The notes: generated from the sequence alone by a model not told the origin. A DNA stretch of 64,000 nt from an uncultured Pseudomonadota bacterium (GCA_903835655.1 CAILNT010000099.1:1-64000); one strand, 5' to 3'; positions 39,836-48,647 are shown, counted from the stretch's first letter. Program-made: numbers and translations.

Positions 39836-40303
39836 ATGAACATTCTGCGCAGGAACGTATTGAAGGGTGCTGGCGCTGCCGGTGCCGTGAGCGTGGCCAT
39901 GGCCGCGGGTCTGCTGAAGCCGACGGCCGCTTTTGCCGGCTGGAACAAGTCCGGTTTTGAATCCCGCGATCTGGGCACTTCCATGGGCGCCATCGGCGCC
40001 GGCTCCGCCGTCGCTTCCGGCGATGTCGTCGTCAAGGCACCCGATATCGCCGAGAATGGCGCCGTCGTCCCCGTTGAAATCACCTCCAACGTTGCGGGCA
40101 CCGACTCCATCTCCATTCTCAGCGAGAAGAACACCATGCCTCTGATCGCGGTGTTCAACCTCAGCAATGGCACGGAAGGCTTCATCTCCACCCGCATCAA
40201 GATGGGTGCGACTTCCAATGTCATCGCCGTGGTCAAGGCCGGTGGCAAGGTCTACAAGGCCCACAAGGAAGTCAAGGTCACCATCGGCGGCTGCGGCGGC
40301 TGA
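39836..40303 (+). CDS. soxY: Thiosulfate-oxidising carrier protein SoxY
   Basis: SoxY carries the sulfur intermediate as a thioadduct on the Cys of its C-terminal GGCGG tail during periplasmic thiosulfate oxidation. That tail (IGGCGG) is present. MNILRRNVLKGAGAAGAVSVAMAAG is a Tat signal with twin Arg, so it is exported folded. The ATG at 39836 lies 10 nt after AGGAG; the ATG at 39830 is an alternative. The protein has 155 residues. soxZ follows 46 bp downstream. No soxA, soxX, soxB or soxCD is in the window. Confidence 0.96.
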   Translation: MNILRRNVLKGAGAAGAVSVAMAAGLLKPTAAFAGWNKSGFESRDLGTSMGAIGAGSAVASGDVVVKAPDIAENGAVVPVEITSNVAGTDSISILSEKNTMPLIAVFNLSNGTEGFISTRIKMGATSNVIAVVKAGGKVYKAHKEVKVTIGGCGG

Positions 40304-40349
40304 TCGGTTGGTTCCGGGCGACTTAATCTATACGAACAGGAGATAGTAA

Positions 40350-40664
40350 ATGGCTGAACCGATGAAGATTCGTGCTTCCATGTCTGGCGATGCTGCGGAT
40401 GTGAAGTGTCTGATGAACCACGTCATGGAGACCGGTCTGCGCAAGGACGCGAAGACCGGCGGGTTGGTGCCTGCGCACCACATCACCAACGTCACCGCTA
40501 CCGTGAACGGCAAGACCGTGCTCGAAGCCGAGTGGGGTGGTGGTATTGCCAAGAACCCCTACCTGGCTTTCAAGGTCAAGGGTGCCAAGGCCGGCGACAA
40601 AGTTCAGATTTCCTGGACCGATAACACCGGCGACCACACCAGCGCCGAAGCCGCCATCGGCTGA
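40350..40664 (+). CDS. soxZ: Sulfur-oxidation chelate protein SoxZ
   Basis: SoxZ forms the heterodimer with SoxY that presents the carrier Cys to the Sox enzymes. It is a 104-residue Ig-like protein beginning AEPMKIRASMSGDAADVKCLMNHVMETGL and containing WGGGIAKNPYLAFKVKGAKAGD, the usual SoxZ pattern. No signal peptide is present, so it travels with SoxY through Tat. A clear AGGAG precedes the ATG. A strong terminator follows 16 bp after the stop. Confidence 0.96.
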   Translation: MAEPMKIRASMSGDAADVKCLMNHVMETGLRKDAKTGGLVPAHHITNVTATVNGKTVLEAEWGGGIAKNPYLAFKVKGAKAGDKVQISWTDNTGDHTSAEAAIG

Positions 40665-40679
40665 TCGACTCCAGTGTGC

Positions 40680-40712
40680 AAACGGGCCGGCGACATGCCG
40701 GCCCGTTTTGTT
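40680..40712. terminator. Intrinsic terminator after soxZ
   Basis: AAACGGGCCGGC (40680-40691) pairs exactly with GCCGGCCCGTTT (40697-40708) around a 5-nt loop, followed by TG and TTG. The A-run on one side and the T-run on the other make it usable on both strands, so it could end soxYZ and the converging cupin gene. Confidence 0.85.
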
Positions 40713-40723
40713 GTGGGGGGCGT

Positions 40724-41023
40724 TCAAATGATGCAGCAGGCCGGACTGAGCGCATCCGAACGATAACGCCGGCGCACGTCGGCCCTGACCTCCCAGAGGC
40801 AAGCGCCGCGAGGCAGGGTGACCAGATCGCCCGCGCCCACATGCACGGACTCCCCTGCAGCCAGCGTCAGTACCGCTTCCCCCGCCAGGAAATAGCTCTT
40901 TTCCGTGGCCTCCAGATCCAGGGTACGGCTGCCCGTCCCCTCCTTCCACAGCGGCCAGGCATCCACCCCCAGTTCCAGTTGGCGCGTACGGGAGATGCAG
41001 CGTTCGACGATGAGCTCACTCAT
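40724..41023 (-). CDS. Small cupin protein (DUF861/EutQ-like)
   Basis: A single-domain cupin of 99 residues: GTGSRTLDLEATEKSYFLAGE and LTLAAGESVHVGAGDLVTLPRGACLWEV are the two cupin motifs. The usual metal-binding His residues are mostly replaced, so it may not be an enzyme. The ATG at 41023 overlaps the stop codon of the metallo-beta-lactamase-fold gene (ATGA), so the two are translated together. It converges on soxYZ. Function is unknown. Confidence 0.72.
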   Translation of the reverse strand: MSELIVERCISRTRQLELGVDAWPLWKEGTGSRTLDLEATEKSYFLAGEAVLTLAAGESVHVGAGDLVTLPRGACLWEVRADVRRRYRSDALSPACCII

Positions 41024-41973
41024 TTCGCCAGGGCCTCGCGTTCCATCAGCAGGTAGGTGTTGTAGGCGTTGCGCCGATTCGCCTCGGAAAACGCAGGCAT
41101 GGTCTCGTACTTCGACCAATTCGTGCCGGCATAGGCCTCGTCGAAAGGTGTCATGGCTTCCACCGCACGCCCCATTTGCGCGCGCACGTAGCGGAGATAG
41201 TCGCGGGTCAGAGTGAGGTCGGTGATCGGATCGGTGGAGACTTCACCGTGGCCGGGCACCAGTACCCTGGGCTGGAAGGCGATCAATTTGTCCAGCGCGG
41301 CCAGCCAAAGCCTGGAATCGGCATCGCCGATGAAGGGTACGCGGCCTTTGAAGATCAGGTCGCCGGCGAACAGCCCGGCATCCTCGCGCACGAACATCAC
41401 CAGATCCTCTTGCGAATGCGCCGGGCCGACGTAGCGAATCTGGAAATGCAGCCCACCCAGCTCGAAATCGCTGTCGCCGGAAAGCCAGCGGTCGGGTTCC
41501 GGGAAGCGTTGTGTGGCATCGTTGATCCAGCGGCCGAGCAGGTCCTTGCGCTGTTCCAGGCGCAGGCGCCAGTCCTCGGAGCCGACCACGTCCCTGGCGG
41601 CTACATGTGCCCAGACCTCCGCTCCCGCGTCTTTGAACACCTGAATGCCGTAGTAGTGATCGGCGTGGTAATGGCTGACGATGACCCGCTTGATCGGCAA
41701 GGGAGTCACTTCACGGATGCGTTGAAGCATTTCCCATGCCAGCGAGGGCGAGCCTAGGGTGTCGAATACCACCACCCCCTCCGCGGTGACGACGAAGCCC
41801 GCGTTCGACATGAAGCCCTCGTTCTCCAGGCTGGCGGCTCCGGACAGTCCGGGCAGGTAATAGCTGTGCGCGCCGACCTGCTGGGCGCGCACGCTGACGG
41901 AAACGGGGGGGTAGGGTGCCGCCGCCGCCAGGAGAGCGCAGGACAGGGAAATCAGGGCAAATAGTGCACGCAT
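41020..41973 (-). CDS. Exported metallo-beta-lactamase-fold hydrolase (SoxH-like)
   Basis: A signal peptide (MRALFALISLSCALLAAAAP) precedes an MBL fold with the metal motif HYHADH at residues 101-106, a further His in GPAHSQED, an Asp in AGDLIFKGR and a His in LVPGHGEV, so the two-zinc site looks complete. The 317 residues match the SoxH/quinoprotein-relay type of zinc hydrolase that is common next to sox and methanol-oxidation genes. GGAGGAAT before the ATG supports the start. Substrate is not known. It shares an overlapping stop and start with the cupin. Confidence 0.82.
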   Translation of the reverse strand: MRALFALISLSCALLAAAAPYPPVSVSVRAQQVGAHSYYLPGLSGAASLENEGFMSNAGFVVTAEGVVVFDTLGSPSLAWEMLQRIREVTPLPIKRVIVSHYHADHYYGIQVFKDAGAEVWAHVAARDVVGSEDWRLRLEQRKDLLGRWINDATQRFPEPDRWLSGDSDFELGGLHFQIRYVGPAHSQEDLVMFVREDAGLFAGDLIFKGRVPFIGDADSRLWLAALDKLIAFQPRVLVPGHGEVSTDPITDLTLTRDYLRYVRAQMGRAVEAMTPFDEAYAGTNWSKYETMPAFSEANRRNAYNTYLLMEREALAK

Positions 41974-42063
41974 GGCATTCCTCCGGGAATCGGGAATTAT
42001 AGGCAGGCGTGGGGCCGCCCGGATGGTGTATCTTCGGACGTCCCCAGCCCCCTCGTTCGCGCC

Positions 42064-42597
42064 GTGAATATCAAGAAATTCCTGCCTTTCCTGCTGGCCT
42101 TCGTGCTTCCCATCCTCGCCATCTACGCCTGGTGGGGCGGCTTCAGCTCCGTCGATATCCAGGAAGGCGTGGGCGGACCCTACACCTATGTTTATCTGGA
42201 ACAGCAAGGGGATTACTCCAAACTGCCTGATTTGGCCGAGGAAGTACGCGGCCTCCTGAAGGAGAGCCGGGTGGCGGTAGGCCAGCCTATCACCGTGCTC
42301 TACTCCAACCCGGATCTGGTCGACGTAGGCAAGCGGCGCGCACGCACCGGCTATTTGATCACACCCGGCACCAGGGTGCGCGCGCCATTGCAAATCGACG
42401 CCCTGCCAGCGCGGCCGGTGCTGCGGGCCCGGCTCCGTGCCGGCCTCCTGATCGCGCCCAGCCGCGCCTATCCGGCACTGGATCGCTACCTGCAATCGCG
42501 AGGGGGCGGCATCCGGATGCCCAGCGTGGAAATCTACCAGCCATCCGGCTCTCCGCTGCGCATGGGCCTGTTCACTGTGGAGATGCCGCGGCCATGA
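42064..42597 (+). CDS. Membrane-anchored GyrI-like/effector-binding-domain protein
   Basis: One N-terminal membrane helix (about 5-24, FLPFLLAFVLPILAIYAWW) is followed by a domain of about 150 residues with the strand pattern of a GyrI-like ligand-binding fold (YTYVYLEQQGDYSKLPDLAEEV, VLYSNPDLVD, VEIYQP). It starts with GTG. It overlaps the CobD/CbiB-family gene by 4 bp, so the two are a coupled pair. I do not assign a ligand. Confidence 0.6.
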   Translation: MNIKKFLPFLLAFVLPILAIYAWWGGFSSVDIQEGVGGPYTYVYLEQQGDYSKLPDLAEEVRGLLKESRVAVGQPITVLYSNPDLVDVGKRRARTGYLITPGTRVRAPLQIDALPARPVLRARLRAGLLIAPSRAYPALDRYLQSRGGGIRMPSVEIYQPSGSPLRMGLFTVEMPRP

Positions 42598-43484
42598 GCG
42601 TGGCCGCGGTGTTGGCCGCACTCTTCTGGTCGCACTGGCAGCCCTACCGATCCACCACGCCGGAGAAGCTGGCAGGGCAATGGCATGCCTGGCTCCTGGA
42701 GAATTTCAACGCGGGGCGGAGCAGCCAGGGCGTCCTCGCCTGGGGGGCGGGCGTACTGCTGCCGGCTCTTGCCCTGGCCTGCGTCAGCGGCGCGCTCGGC
42801 CATTCCATACTGGGCTGGGCCTACGGGGTGTTGGTGCTGTATTTCTGCCTGGGTTTTCGCGAGGCCTCCTTTCATGCCGCCAGCATCGCCCGCGCCTTGC
42901 GGGACGGCGATCTCCCGCGCGCGCGCCACAAGCTCGAAAGTTGGCGGCCTGGCGCGGCACCCGTGGAGGACGCAAATGCGGTTGCCTGCATCACGGTCGA
43001 GGAAATCCTGAAGGCATCGCTCTCCACCTTGTTGGGTATCCTGTTCTGGTATTTTCTCTTCGGGGTGGCGGGGGCCGTGGTCTACCGCCTGGCCTTGCTG
43101 TGCCGGGATCTGTGGCATGGCGAAGCCGAGTTCGGGCGTTTCGCCCTGCGTGCCGCGCATTTCCTCGATTGGTTGCCGGTGCGCGTGGCCGCATTCAGCT
43201 TTGCCATCGTCGGCAATTTTCAGGATGCGCTGGAAAGCTGGCGTGGCCAGGCGCAGGCCTGGGGCGACGAGAATCAGGGCATCTTGCTCGCCGCGGGTGC
43301 CGGTGCACTGGGCGTGCGCCTGGGCGGTCGCCTGGCGGTGATGGGGGGCGAACTCCTGCGGCCAACCCTGGGAACCGAAGAGCCCGCCGGCCCGGAGAGC
43401 ATCGAGGGCGGCGTCGCCCTGGCCTTGCGTGCCGCCATGCTTTGGCTAGCCCTGGCCACCCTGCTTTGGCTGGGCGGTTTGTAG
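42594..43484 (+). CDS. CobD/CbiB-family inner-membrane protein
   Basis: A polytopic membrane protein of 296 residues with four or five hydrophobic segments. REASFHAASIARAL and the following DLPRARHKLESW resemble the CobD/CbiB cobalamin-synthesis fold, but also the related AmpE-like group. No cobalamin genes are in the window, so the CobD/CbiB name indicates family only. It begins inside the stop codon of the GyrI-like gene. It converges with the NlpC/P60 gene. Confidence 0.65.
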   Translation: MSVAAVLAALFWSHWQPYRSTTPEKLAGQWHAWLLENFNAGRSSQGVLAWGAGVLLPALALACVSGALGHSILGWAYGVLVLYFCLGFREASFHAASIARALRDGDLPRARHKLESWRPGAAPVEDANAVACITVEEILKASLSTLLGILFWYFLFGVAGAVVYRLALLCRDLWHGEAEFGRFALRAAHFLDWLPVRVAAFSFAIVGNFQDALESWRGQAQAWGDENQGILLAAGAGALGVRLGGRLAVMGGELLRPTLGTEEPAGPESIEGGVALALRAAMLWLALATLLWLGGL

Positions 43485-43514
43485 GTCGGATGCCGGAGAG
43501 GCGCTCCGACGAGA

Positions 43515-44003
43515 TTATTGCAGCGCTGGTGCGCCGGACAAGATACGGCGGGCGCCGTTGAAGCGCGCTGCCCAGTATTTCTGGTCCAGGCGGGAAACGG
43601 TCACTTCCTTGGTGTGGGTGCTGCTGGCATGGACGAATTCGCCATTGCCGGCATAGATGCCGACGTGGGAATTCGGGCGCTTGCGGGTGTTGAAGAACAC
43701 CAGGTCGCCGGGTTCGAGTTCATTCCTGGCGACGGACTGGCCTTCGCGGCTCATGTCACGGGCGCTGCGTGGCAGGCTGATGTCGGCGCTTTGCTTGTAG
43801 ACGTATTTGACGAAACCGCTGCAATCCAGGCCTTTCGCGGGATTGTTGCTGCCGAACCGGTATGGAGTGCCGATCATGCTGAGCGCCTTCAGCAGGGGCT
43901 GAACCTGGGCGCCGACGCCCTCCGAGAGGGTATCCTCCGCCTGAAGGGGGGCTGCGGCCACCAGGGCGAGGGAGAGGAGCAGAATATTCGGCAGGAGTCG
44001 CAT
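43515..44003 (-). CDS. NlpC/P60 (C40) peptidoglycan peptidase, exported
   Basis: A signal peptide (1-22) leads to a single C40 peptidase domain. The catalytic triad is readable: C61 in LDCSGFVKYVY, H113 in NSHVGIYAGN and H125 in EFVHASS. At 162 residues there is no extra binding domain. Such enzymes cleave D-Glu-mDAP type bonds in peptidoglycan stems in the periplasm. It is transcribed away from ubiB and shares a 141-bp intergenic region with it. Confidence 0.88.
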   Translation of the reverse strand: MRLLPNILLLSLALVAAAPLQAEDTLSEGVGAQVQPLLKALSMIGTPYRFGSNNPAKGLDCSGFVKYVYKQSADISLPRSARDMSREGQSVARNELEPGDLVFFNTRKRPNSHVGIYAGNGEFVHASSTHTKEVTVSRLDQKYWAARFNGARRILSGAPALQ

Positions 44004-44144
44004 GGGCGGCAGTCGCTGAGTGCAAGAAAAATAGTTGCCCGATTAGGCCATTAAAGCGCTAGCGTTGTCCACCGTCATCCACGCCATCGAGCCCCCAGAC
44101 CATGACTAGCCAGTATTCGATTCGATACGCATGGGGGAGGGGCG

Positions 44145-45824
44145 ATGCTGCGTGAGACCTTGTCCATGGTGCGGGATCTGCCGCGCCTGCATGAAATCAC
44201 CTCGGTACTGATCCGCTACGGCTGGGGCGACGTGGTGCGGCTGATGGGGCTGGCGCGCGTGCTGGAACGCGCCGGGCGATTGTTGCGCTGGCAGACCAGT
44301 AGCGAGATCAGCCGGCTCGATCTGCCGGTGCGTATCCGCCTGGCACTCACCGAGTTGGGGCCCACCTTCGTCAAGCTCGGCCAGGTGTTGGCGACCCGGG
44401 TGGACGTATTCCCGCCGGCGTGGATCGAGGAATTCGAGCGCCTGCACAGCCAGGTGCCGCCCGTGCCGTTCGAAGGATTACGGGCGCGGCTGGAAGAAGT
44501 CTGGGGCAAGCCCGTGGAGGCGGTGTTCGCAGCGTTCGAGACCGAAGCCTTCGCCGCGGCCTCCATCGCCCAGGTACACCGCGCCACTCTCCACGACGGC
44601 ACGCGCGTGGTGGTCAAGGTGCGGCGACCGAACATCGAGGCGAAGATCGAGGCGGATTTGCGCTTGCTGGTGCACCTGGCTCGGCTGCTGGAAATGGAAA
44701 TCCAGGAATCGCGGCGTTATCATCCGGTACAGATCGTGGGCCAGTTGCGTCGCTCCCTGATGCGGGAACTGGATCTGGTCATGGAAGCGCGCAACCTGGA
44801 ACTCTTCGGCCAGCGTTTCGCGAACGATGCCAGCGTGCACATCCCCAAAGTGTACTGGGACTACTGCGGTGAAGGCGTGAACGTCCAGGAAGAGCTGGTC
44901 GGTGTCGCCGGCAATGATCTCGTCCGCGCCCGTGCCGAGGGGTACGACCTGCCCTTGCTGGCGGCGAGGGGCGCGGACGCCGTGCTCAAGATGATACTGA
45001 TCGATGGCCATTTCCACGCCGACCCACACCCGGGCAATGTCATCTACCAGCCGGGCAATGTGGTGGGCCTCATGGACTTCGGCATGGTCGGGCGGGTCAC
45101 GGATCTCCGCCGCGATCAACTCATCGATTTCCTCGAAGCCCTCACCCGAAAGGACGAGATGGGCATGATGAATGTGCTCAGCATCTGGTCCGGTGATGCC
45201 GAGATCGACGAGTCGCGCCTGGCCTACGACCTTTCCGAGTTCGTGTTCAGTTACGACAACCTCGCCTTGAAGGATATTCAGGTGGGGCAACTGCTGGCCG
45301 AGGTCACGGCCGTCATGCGCGAAAATAACCTGGCGCTGCCGCCCGATCTCACCTTGCTGTTCAAGGCGCTGATCACCCTGGAAGGACTAGGCTACCAGCT
45401 GGACCCGGACTTCCACATGATCGACCACCTCACGCCCTTCCTGCGTCGCTTGCTGGAGGCGCGTTACGCGCCGGGGGCGCTGGCCCGGCGTGCGCGCCAC
45501 GGGCTGAAGGAAATGGCGGACGTGTTCTTCGGTCTGCCGCGCGATGTGGCGCGTCTGTTCCGTCAGGCCAGGCGCGGGCGCCTGCGCATCGATCTCGACC
45601 TGAAACGCCTCGACCACTTCGGCATCCAGCTCAATCAGGCCGCCAACCGTCTGACCATGGGCGTGCTCACCGCTTCCCTGGTGGTCGGCTCCAGCATCAT
45701 CATGACCATAGCGACCGGGCCGAAGCTGCTTGGCCTGCCCTTATTCGGGCTGATCGGTTTCATCGTTGCCTTTTTCAACAGCGTCTGGATCATTTTATCG
45801 ATATGGCGCTCGGGCAAGGATTGA
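44145..45824 (+). CDS. ubiB: UbiB-type ubiquinone biosynthesis protein kinase-like ATPase
   Basis: UbiB is an atypical kinase-like ATPase needed for ubiquinone synthesis. The signature KxGQ motif (FVKLGQVLATR) and the nucleotide site (AAASIAQVHRA, VVVKVRRPNI) are present, with DFGMVG as the metal-binding motif and two C-terminal membrane helices (about 505-557). A purine-rich GGGAGGGG lies just before the ATG. The 559-residue length is normal. The next gene, a DUF2802 protein, follows after 79 bp. Confidence 0.93.
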   Translation: MLRETLSMVRDLPRLHEITSVLIRYGWGDVVRLMGLARVLERAGRLLRWQTSSEISRLDLPVRIRLALTELGPTFVKLGQVLATRVDVFPPAWIEEFERLHSQVPPVPFEGLRARLEEVWGKPVEAVFAAFETEAFAAASIAQVHRATLHDGTRVVVKVRRPNIEAKIEADLRLLVHLARLLEMEIQESRRYHPVQIVGQLRRSLMRELDLVMEARNLELFGQRFANDASVHIPKVYWDYCGEGVNVQEELVGVAGNDLVRARAEGYDLPLLAARGADAVLKMILIDGHFHADPHPGNVIYQPGNVVGLMDFGMVGRVTDLRRDQLIDFLEALTRKDEMGMMNVLSIWSGDAEIDESRLAYDLSEFVFSYDNLALKDIQVGQLLAEVTAVMRENNLALPPDLTLLFKALITLEGLGYQLDPDFHMIDHLTPFLRRLLEARYAPGALARRARHGLKEMADVFFGLPRDVARLFRQARRGRLRIDLDLKRLDHFGIQLNQAANRLTMGVLTASLVVGSSIIMTIATGPKLLGLPLFGLIGFIVAFFNSVWIILSIWRSGKD

Positions 45825-45903
45825 TCCTGGGTCTCCCCTCAAGAAATCCCCGGACCACGCCGTAATAGTCCTACCCCCCTGTTGCCCGATGGCGCGGATA
45901 CCC

Positions 45904-46272
45904 ATGCTGGAAAACATCACCATCAACGGCCGTGAACTGCTGGTATTCGTGATCCTCGCCGTGGTCCTCGCCACGGTGGTGTACCTGCTGGAGAGCGTGC
46001 TGTTCTCGCGCCGTCGGCATCCGCCGGATTCGTCGGCGTTGGTCGCGCGCCTCACCGCCCTGGAGGCCACCCTGGCGCTGCACCAGGAGCGGCTGGAACG
46101 GCTTGAGGCGAAGCCTCCGCAGGAGTCCGCGCTCGACACACAAGCGAATACCTACGCCGAAGCCATGCGTATGGCCAGGGCCGGCGCATCGGCCCAGGAT
46201 CTGGCGGGAAACCTGGGTATTTCGCGCAGTGAGGCGGAACTCATCATCGCCTTGCAACGCGGCGAAGCATGA
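45904..46272 (+). CDS. DUF2802 domain protein with one membrane helix
   Basis: A 122-residue protein with one membrane helix (about 10-32, ELLVFVILAVVLATVVYLLESVLF), a basic patch, a coiled coil (about 45-75) and a C-terminal helical module (YAEAMRMARAGASAQDLAGNLGISRSEAELIIALQR) resembling a helix-turn-helix. This is the DUF2802 layout, often found near flagellar genes in beta- and gammaproteobacteria. An ATG at 45889 is equally possible as the start. It overlaps the fliK-like gene by 4 bp. Confidence 0.75.
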   Translation: MLENITINGRELLVFVILAVVLATVVYLLESVLFSRRRHPPDSSALVARLTALEATLALHQERLERLEAKPPQESALDTQANTYAEAMRMARAGASAQDLAGNLGISRSEAELIIALQRGEA

Positions 46273-47441
46273 TAGACCTGCCGCAGCGCCTCACTTCCTG
46301 GCTGAAGACCCAGGGTGCAGCGCTGTTGGCACCCGGCACACCGCCCGTGGCCAAGGCGGCTTTCCAGCCGGGTGCAACCTACACGGGCCGGGTGATCGAG
46401 AGCTTGTCCGGCGGGCGCAGCCTGGTGCAAGTCGCGGGGCAGCCGCTCGACATGGCGCTGCCGCGTGGCAGCCAGGTCGGCGACACGCTACGCCTGACCT
46501 ATCTCTATAGTGCGCCGCGCCCCACTTTTTCCGTGGAGCAGCAAGCGATCGACGCGACGCAACCGGTACGTCTTTCGCAGAGTGCACAACAGCTCACCGC
46601 TCTGGCGCAGTTGGCGCGACCGGCCGCCACGCGCGCGCCACCGCCCACCGTCCCCACACCCGCGCAAGTCGCCCAGGCGGGTGCCAGTGTGCAGCGGCCC
46701 CTGCTCGAAGCCCCCTCGCCGCTGGCGAATCCGCTTTCCATGGTCGCTGGAGGCAATCTATCCGCGGGGACCGGAATCGCCGCCCTCGCCACAGCGACCG
46801 CGCTGACTGGCGATGCGCCCGTGGAGGGCGCGCTCGCGGGTTTGGCCACCGACGGCGCCACCAGCAACCTGGCGGCCTTGCACACCGGAGCCGCGGATGG
46901 CCAGGCGGTGTTGCCGCAGCGCCTGCATCAGACCCTGCGCGAAAGCGGCCTGTTCTACGAAGCACACCTTCAGCGCTGGGCGCGCGGCGCTTTCGAACTG
47001 GCCGCGTTGCGTCGCGAGCCGCAGGCGCACATCGCCAGCGACGCGCCGATGGCGACGGCCGTGGGCCTCACGAACATGCCGGAAGAGGCCGCACGTCTGG
47101 CGGGGCGGCAATTACAGATGCTCGATGGCGCGCCCTTTCTCTGGCAGGGTTTCGCCTGGCCCGGGCAATGGCTGGAATGGCAGGTGCGGGAGCAGGGAGG
47201 CGGCGGCAGCGGTGAGGATGTCGCCACCTGGGCCACGGAACTGCGTCTGACCCTGCCGCGCCTGGGCGGCGTCAGCGCGCGTCTGACTCTGGCCGGGGAC
47301 AGGCTGGTCGTGGGACTGGGTGCGAGCGATGCGGGAACTCAGGAGGCCATGCGTGCCGCCCTGCCTCGGCTGGAGCAGGCGCTCAAGGTGGTGGGATTGA
47401 AACCCGCCGGCATCGGTGTAGGCCGGGTCGATGCCGCCTGA
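46269..47441 (+). CDS. FliK-like flagellar hook-length control protein
   Basis: The C-terminal third (about 270-370) has the hook-length control fold: PFLWQGFAWPGQWLEWQVRE and LRLTLPRLGGVSARLTLAGDRLVVGL. The N-terminal 250 residues are rich in Ala, Thr, Pro and Gln, as in the ruler part of FliK. It overlaps the DUF2802 gene and the flhB-like gene, so all three are coupled. No other flagellar gene is in the window. Confidence 0.72.
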   Translation: MIDLPQRLTSWLKTQGAALLAPGTPPVAKAAFQPGATYTGRVIESLSGGRSLVQVAGQPLDMALPRGSQVGDTLRLTYLYSAPRPTFSVEQQAIDATQPVRLSQSAQQLTALAQLARPAATRAPPPTVPTPAQVAQAGASVQRPLLEAPSPLANPLSMVAGGNLSAGTGIAALATATALTGDAPVEGALAGLATDGATSNLAALHTGAADGQAVLPQRLHQTLRESGLFYEAHLQRWARGAFELAALRREPQAHIASDAPMATAVGLTNMPEEAARLAGRQLQMLDGAPFLWQGFAWPGQWLEWQVREQGGGGSGEDVATWATELRLTLPRLGGVSARLTLAGDRLVVGLGASDAGTQEAMRAALPRLEQALKVVGLKPAGIGVGRVDAA

Positions 47442-47724
47442 TCGCGCGGCGCGCGCCGTCGCCCTGGCCTACGACGCACAGGACGGCGCTCCGCGCGTCG
47501 TCGCCAAGGGACGCGGCCTCCTGGCCGAGGAAATCATCGCTCGCGCGCAGGCAGCCGGCGTGTTCGTGCATGAGTCGCCGGAACTGGTCTCGCTCCTGAT
47601 GCAGGTGGACATGGACGCGCGCATCCCACCTGAGTTGTACATCGCCGTGGCCGAATTGCTGGCCTGGCTGTACCAGTTGGAGCAGGGCTATGCGGCGGAT
47701 CGGTCCGGCGGCGACGAGCGCTGA
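47431..47724 (+). CDS. FlhB-like cytoplasmic domain protein (FhlB)
   Basis: The 97 residues correspond only to the C-terminal cytoplasmic domain of FlhB/YscU: AVALAYDAQDGAPRVVAKGRGLLAEEIIARAQAAG and then VHESPELVSLLMQVDMDARIPPELY. The NPTH auto-cleavage site and the membrane domain are absent. Such stand-alone FhlB proteins are known beside fliK-like genes. It overlaps the fliK-like stop by 11 bp and converges with the exosortase gene, 5 bp apart. Confidence 0.85.
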   Translation: MPPDRAARAVALAYDAQDGAPRVVAKGRGLLAEEIIARAQAAGVFVHESPELVSLLMQVDMDARIPPELYIAVAELLAWLYQLEQGYAADRSGGDER

Positions 47725-47729
47725 GCGCT

Positions 47730-48647
47730 TCAGCGCTGTTCCGGCTTGAAGAAATGAGCCAGCAGGCCATCCAGGAGAAACAGCAGCAGCAGGGCGATGA
47801 TGAACAGGAGGAAGCCGGCCGCGCCATGTAGGAAGCCCTGGCCTGCCGCATCGCCCAGGTAATAGGTGATGAGCACCAGCAGCAGTACGCGCGCGACATT
47901 GGAAAAAAAGGCGATCGGCAGGATGCTGGCGATGAGCAGCCCGTTACGCAACCAGTTCTTGTGCCCGATCATGTACAGGTACAGCAGGCCCATGGCAGAC
48001 AAACTGAACAGGGAGTGCAGCCCGGAACAGGCATCCGCGACCAGGAGTTGATAGGGGCCGATGGTGAGAGTGACGCCGCTGCGGGCGATGGGGTAGCCGA
48101 AGACATAGAGCGCCTGCTCGGCGAGTATGGAGATGTACTGCTTCAGTGGGCCGGTGGCGGCATCCACGACGAAGCCCGGCAGCGGGATCATGAATAGCAG
48201 GAAGAACAGGGCGAACCAGAGAGAGCGGGCCGCCCTCAGCCCCAGGGTGATGAGCAGGGTGCCCAGCAGAACCGGGATCTGCGAGCCCACTTCGAACAGC
48301 AGGATTTCCTGCGAGCGTCCCAGTGCGTAGAGCAGGAGGCCAAACAGCAACAAGGCCCAGCCCAGCAGGGGATGGGCGTGGTCCTCGGCGAACAGCATCC
48401 CGCGCCGCTCCCAGATCAGGTAGAGCGTCACCATCAGAACGATGGGGCCATGCGCCTGCTCCTCGCTGTTCCAGATGCCGTGGGCCAGGTCGTAGTAGGT
48501 GGGTAGGTAGAGTGCCAGCAGGCCGATCAGGATGGGCCACCAGAGCCGCAGCGCCCCCGGCTCGGGAGATGCGCCCGACCCACCTCCGGGACGATTTGAG
48601 CGGGCGTCAGCGGCCTCGTGCCGGATGGGGTTCAAGGCGATCGCCAT
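47730..48647 (-). CDS. xrtB: Exosortase B
   Basis: Exosortases are membrane cysteine peptidases that process PEP-CTERM signals. The catalytic Cys lies at about 207 in VADACSGLHSLFSL, Arg at about 253 in SNVARVLLLV and His at about 274 in FLHGAAGF, the expected triad. Eight or so hydrophobic segments are seen in 305 residues. Its place with the epsG-epsF-epsE-epsL-epsD genes identifies the XrtB type. Its likely substrates here are the PEP-CTERM proteins at 14747, 54163 and 54812. It heads away from epsG on the same strand, 13 bp later. Confidence 0.93.
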   Translation of the reverse strand: MAIALNPIRHEAADARSNRPGGGSGASPEPGALRLWWPILIGLLALYLPTYYDLAHGIWNSEEQAHGPIVLMVTLYLIWERRGMLFAEDHAHPLLGWALLLFGLLLYALGRSQEILLFEVGSQIPVLLGTLLITLGLRAARSLWFALFFLLFMIPLPGFVVDAATGPLKQYISILAEQALYVFGYPIARSGVTLTIGPYQLLVADACSGLHSLFSLSAMGLLYLYMIGHKNWLRNGLLIASILPIAFFSNVARVLLLVLITYYLGDAAGQGFLHGAAGFLLFIIALLLLFLLDGLLAHFFKPEQR

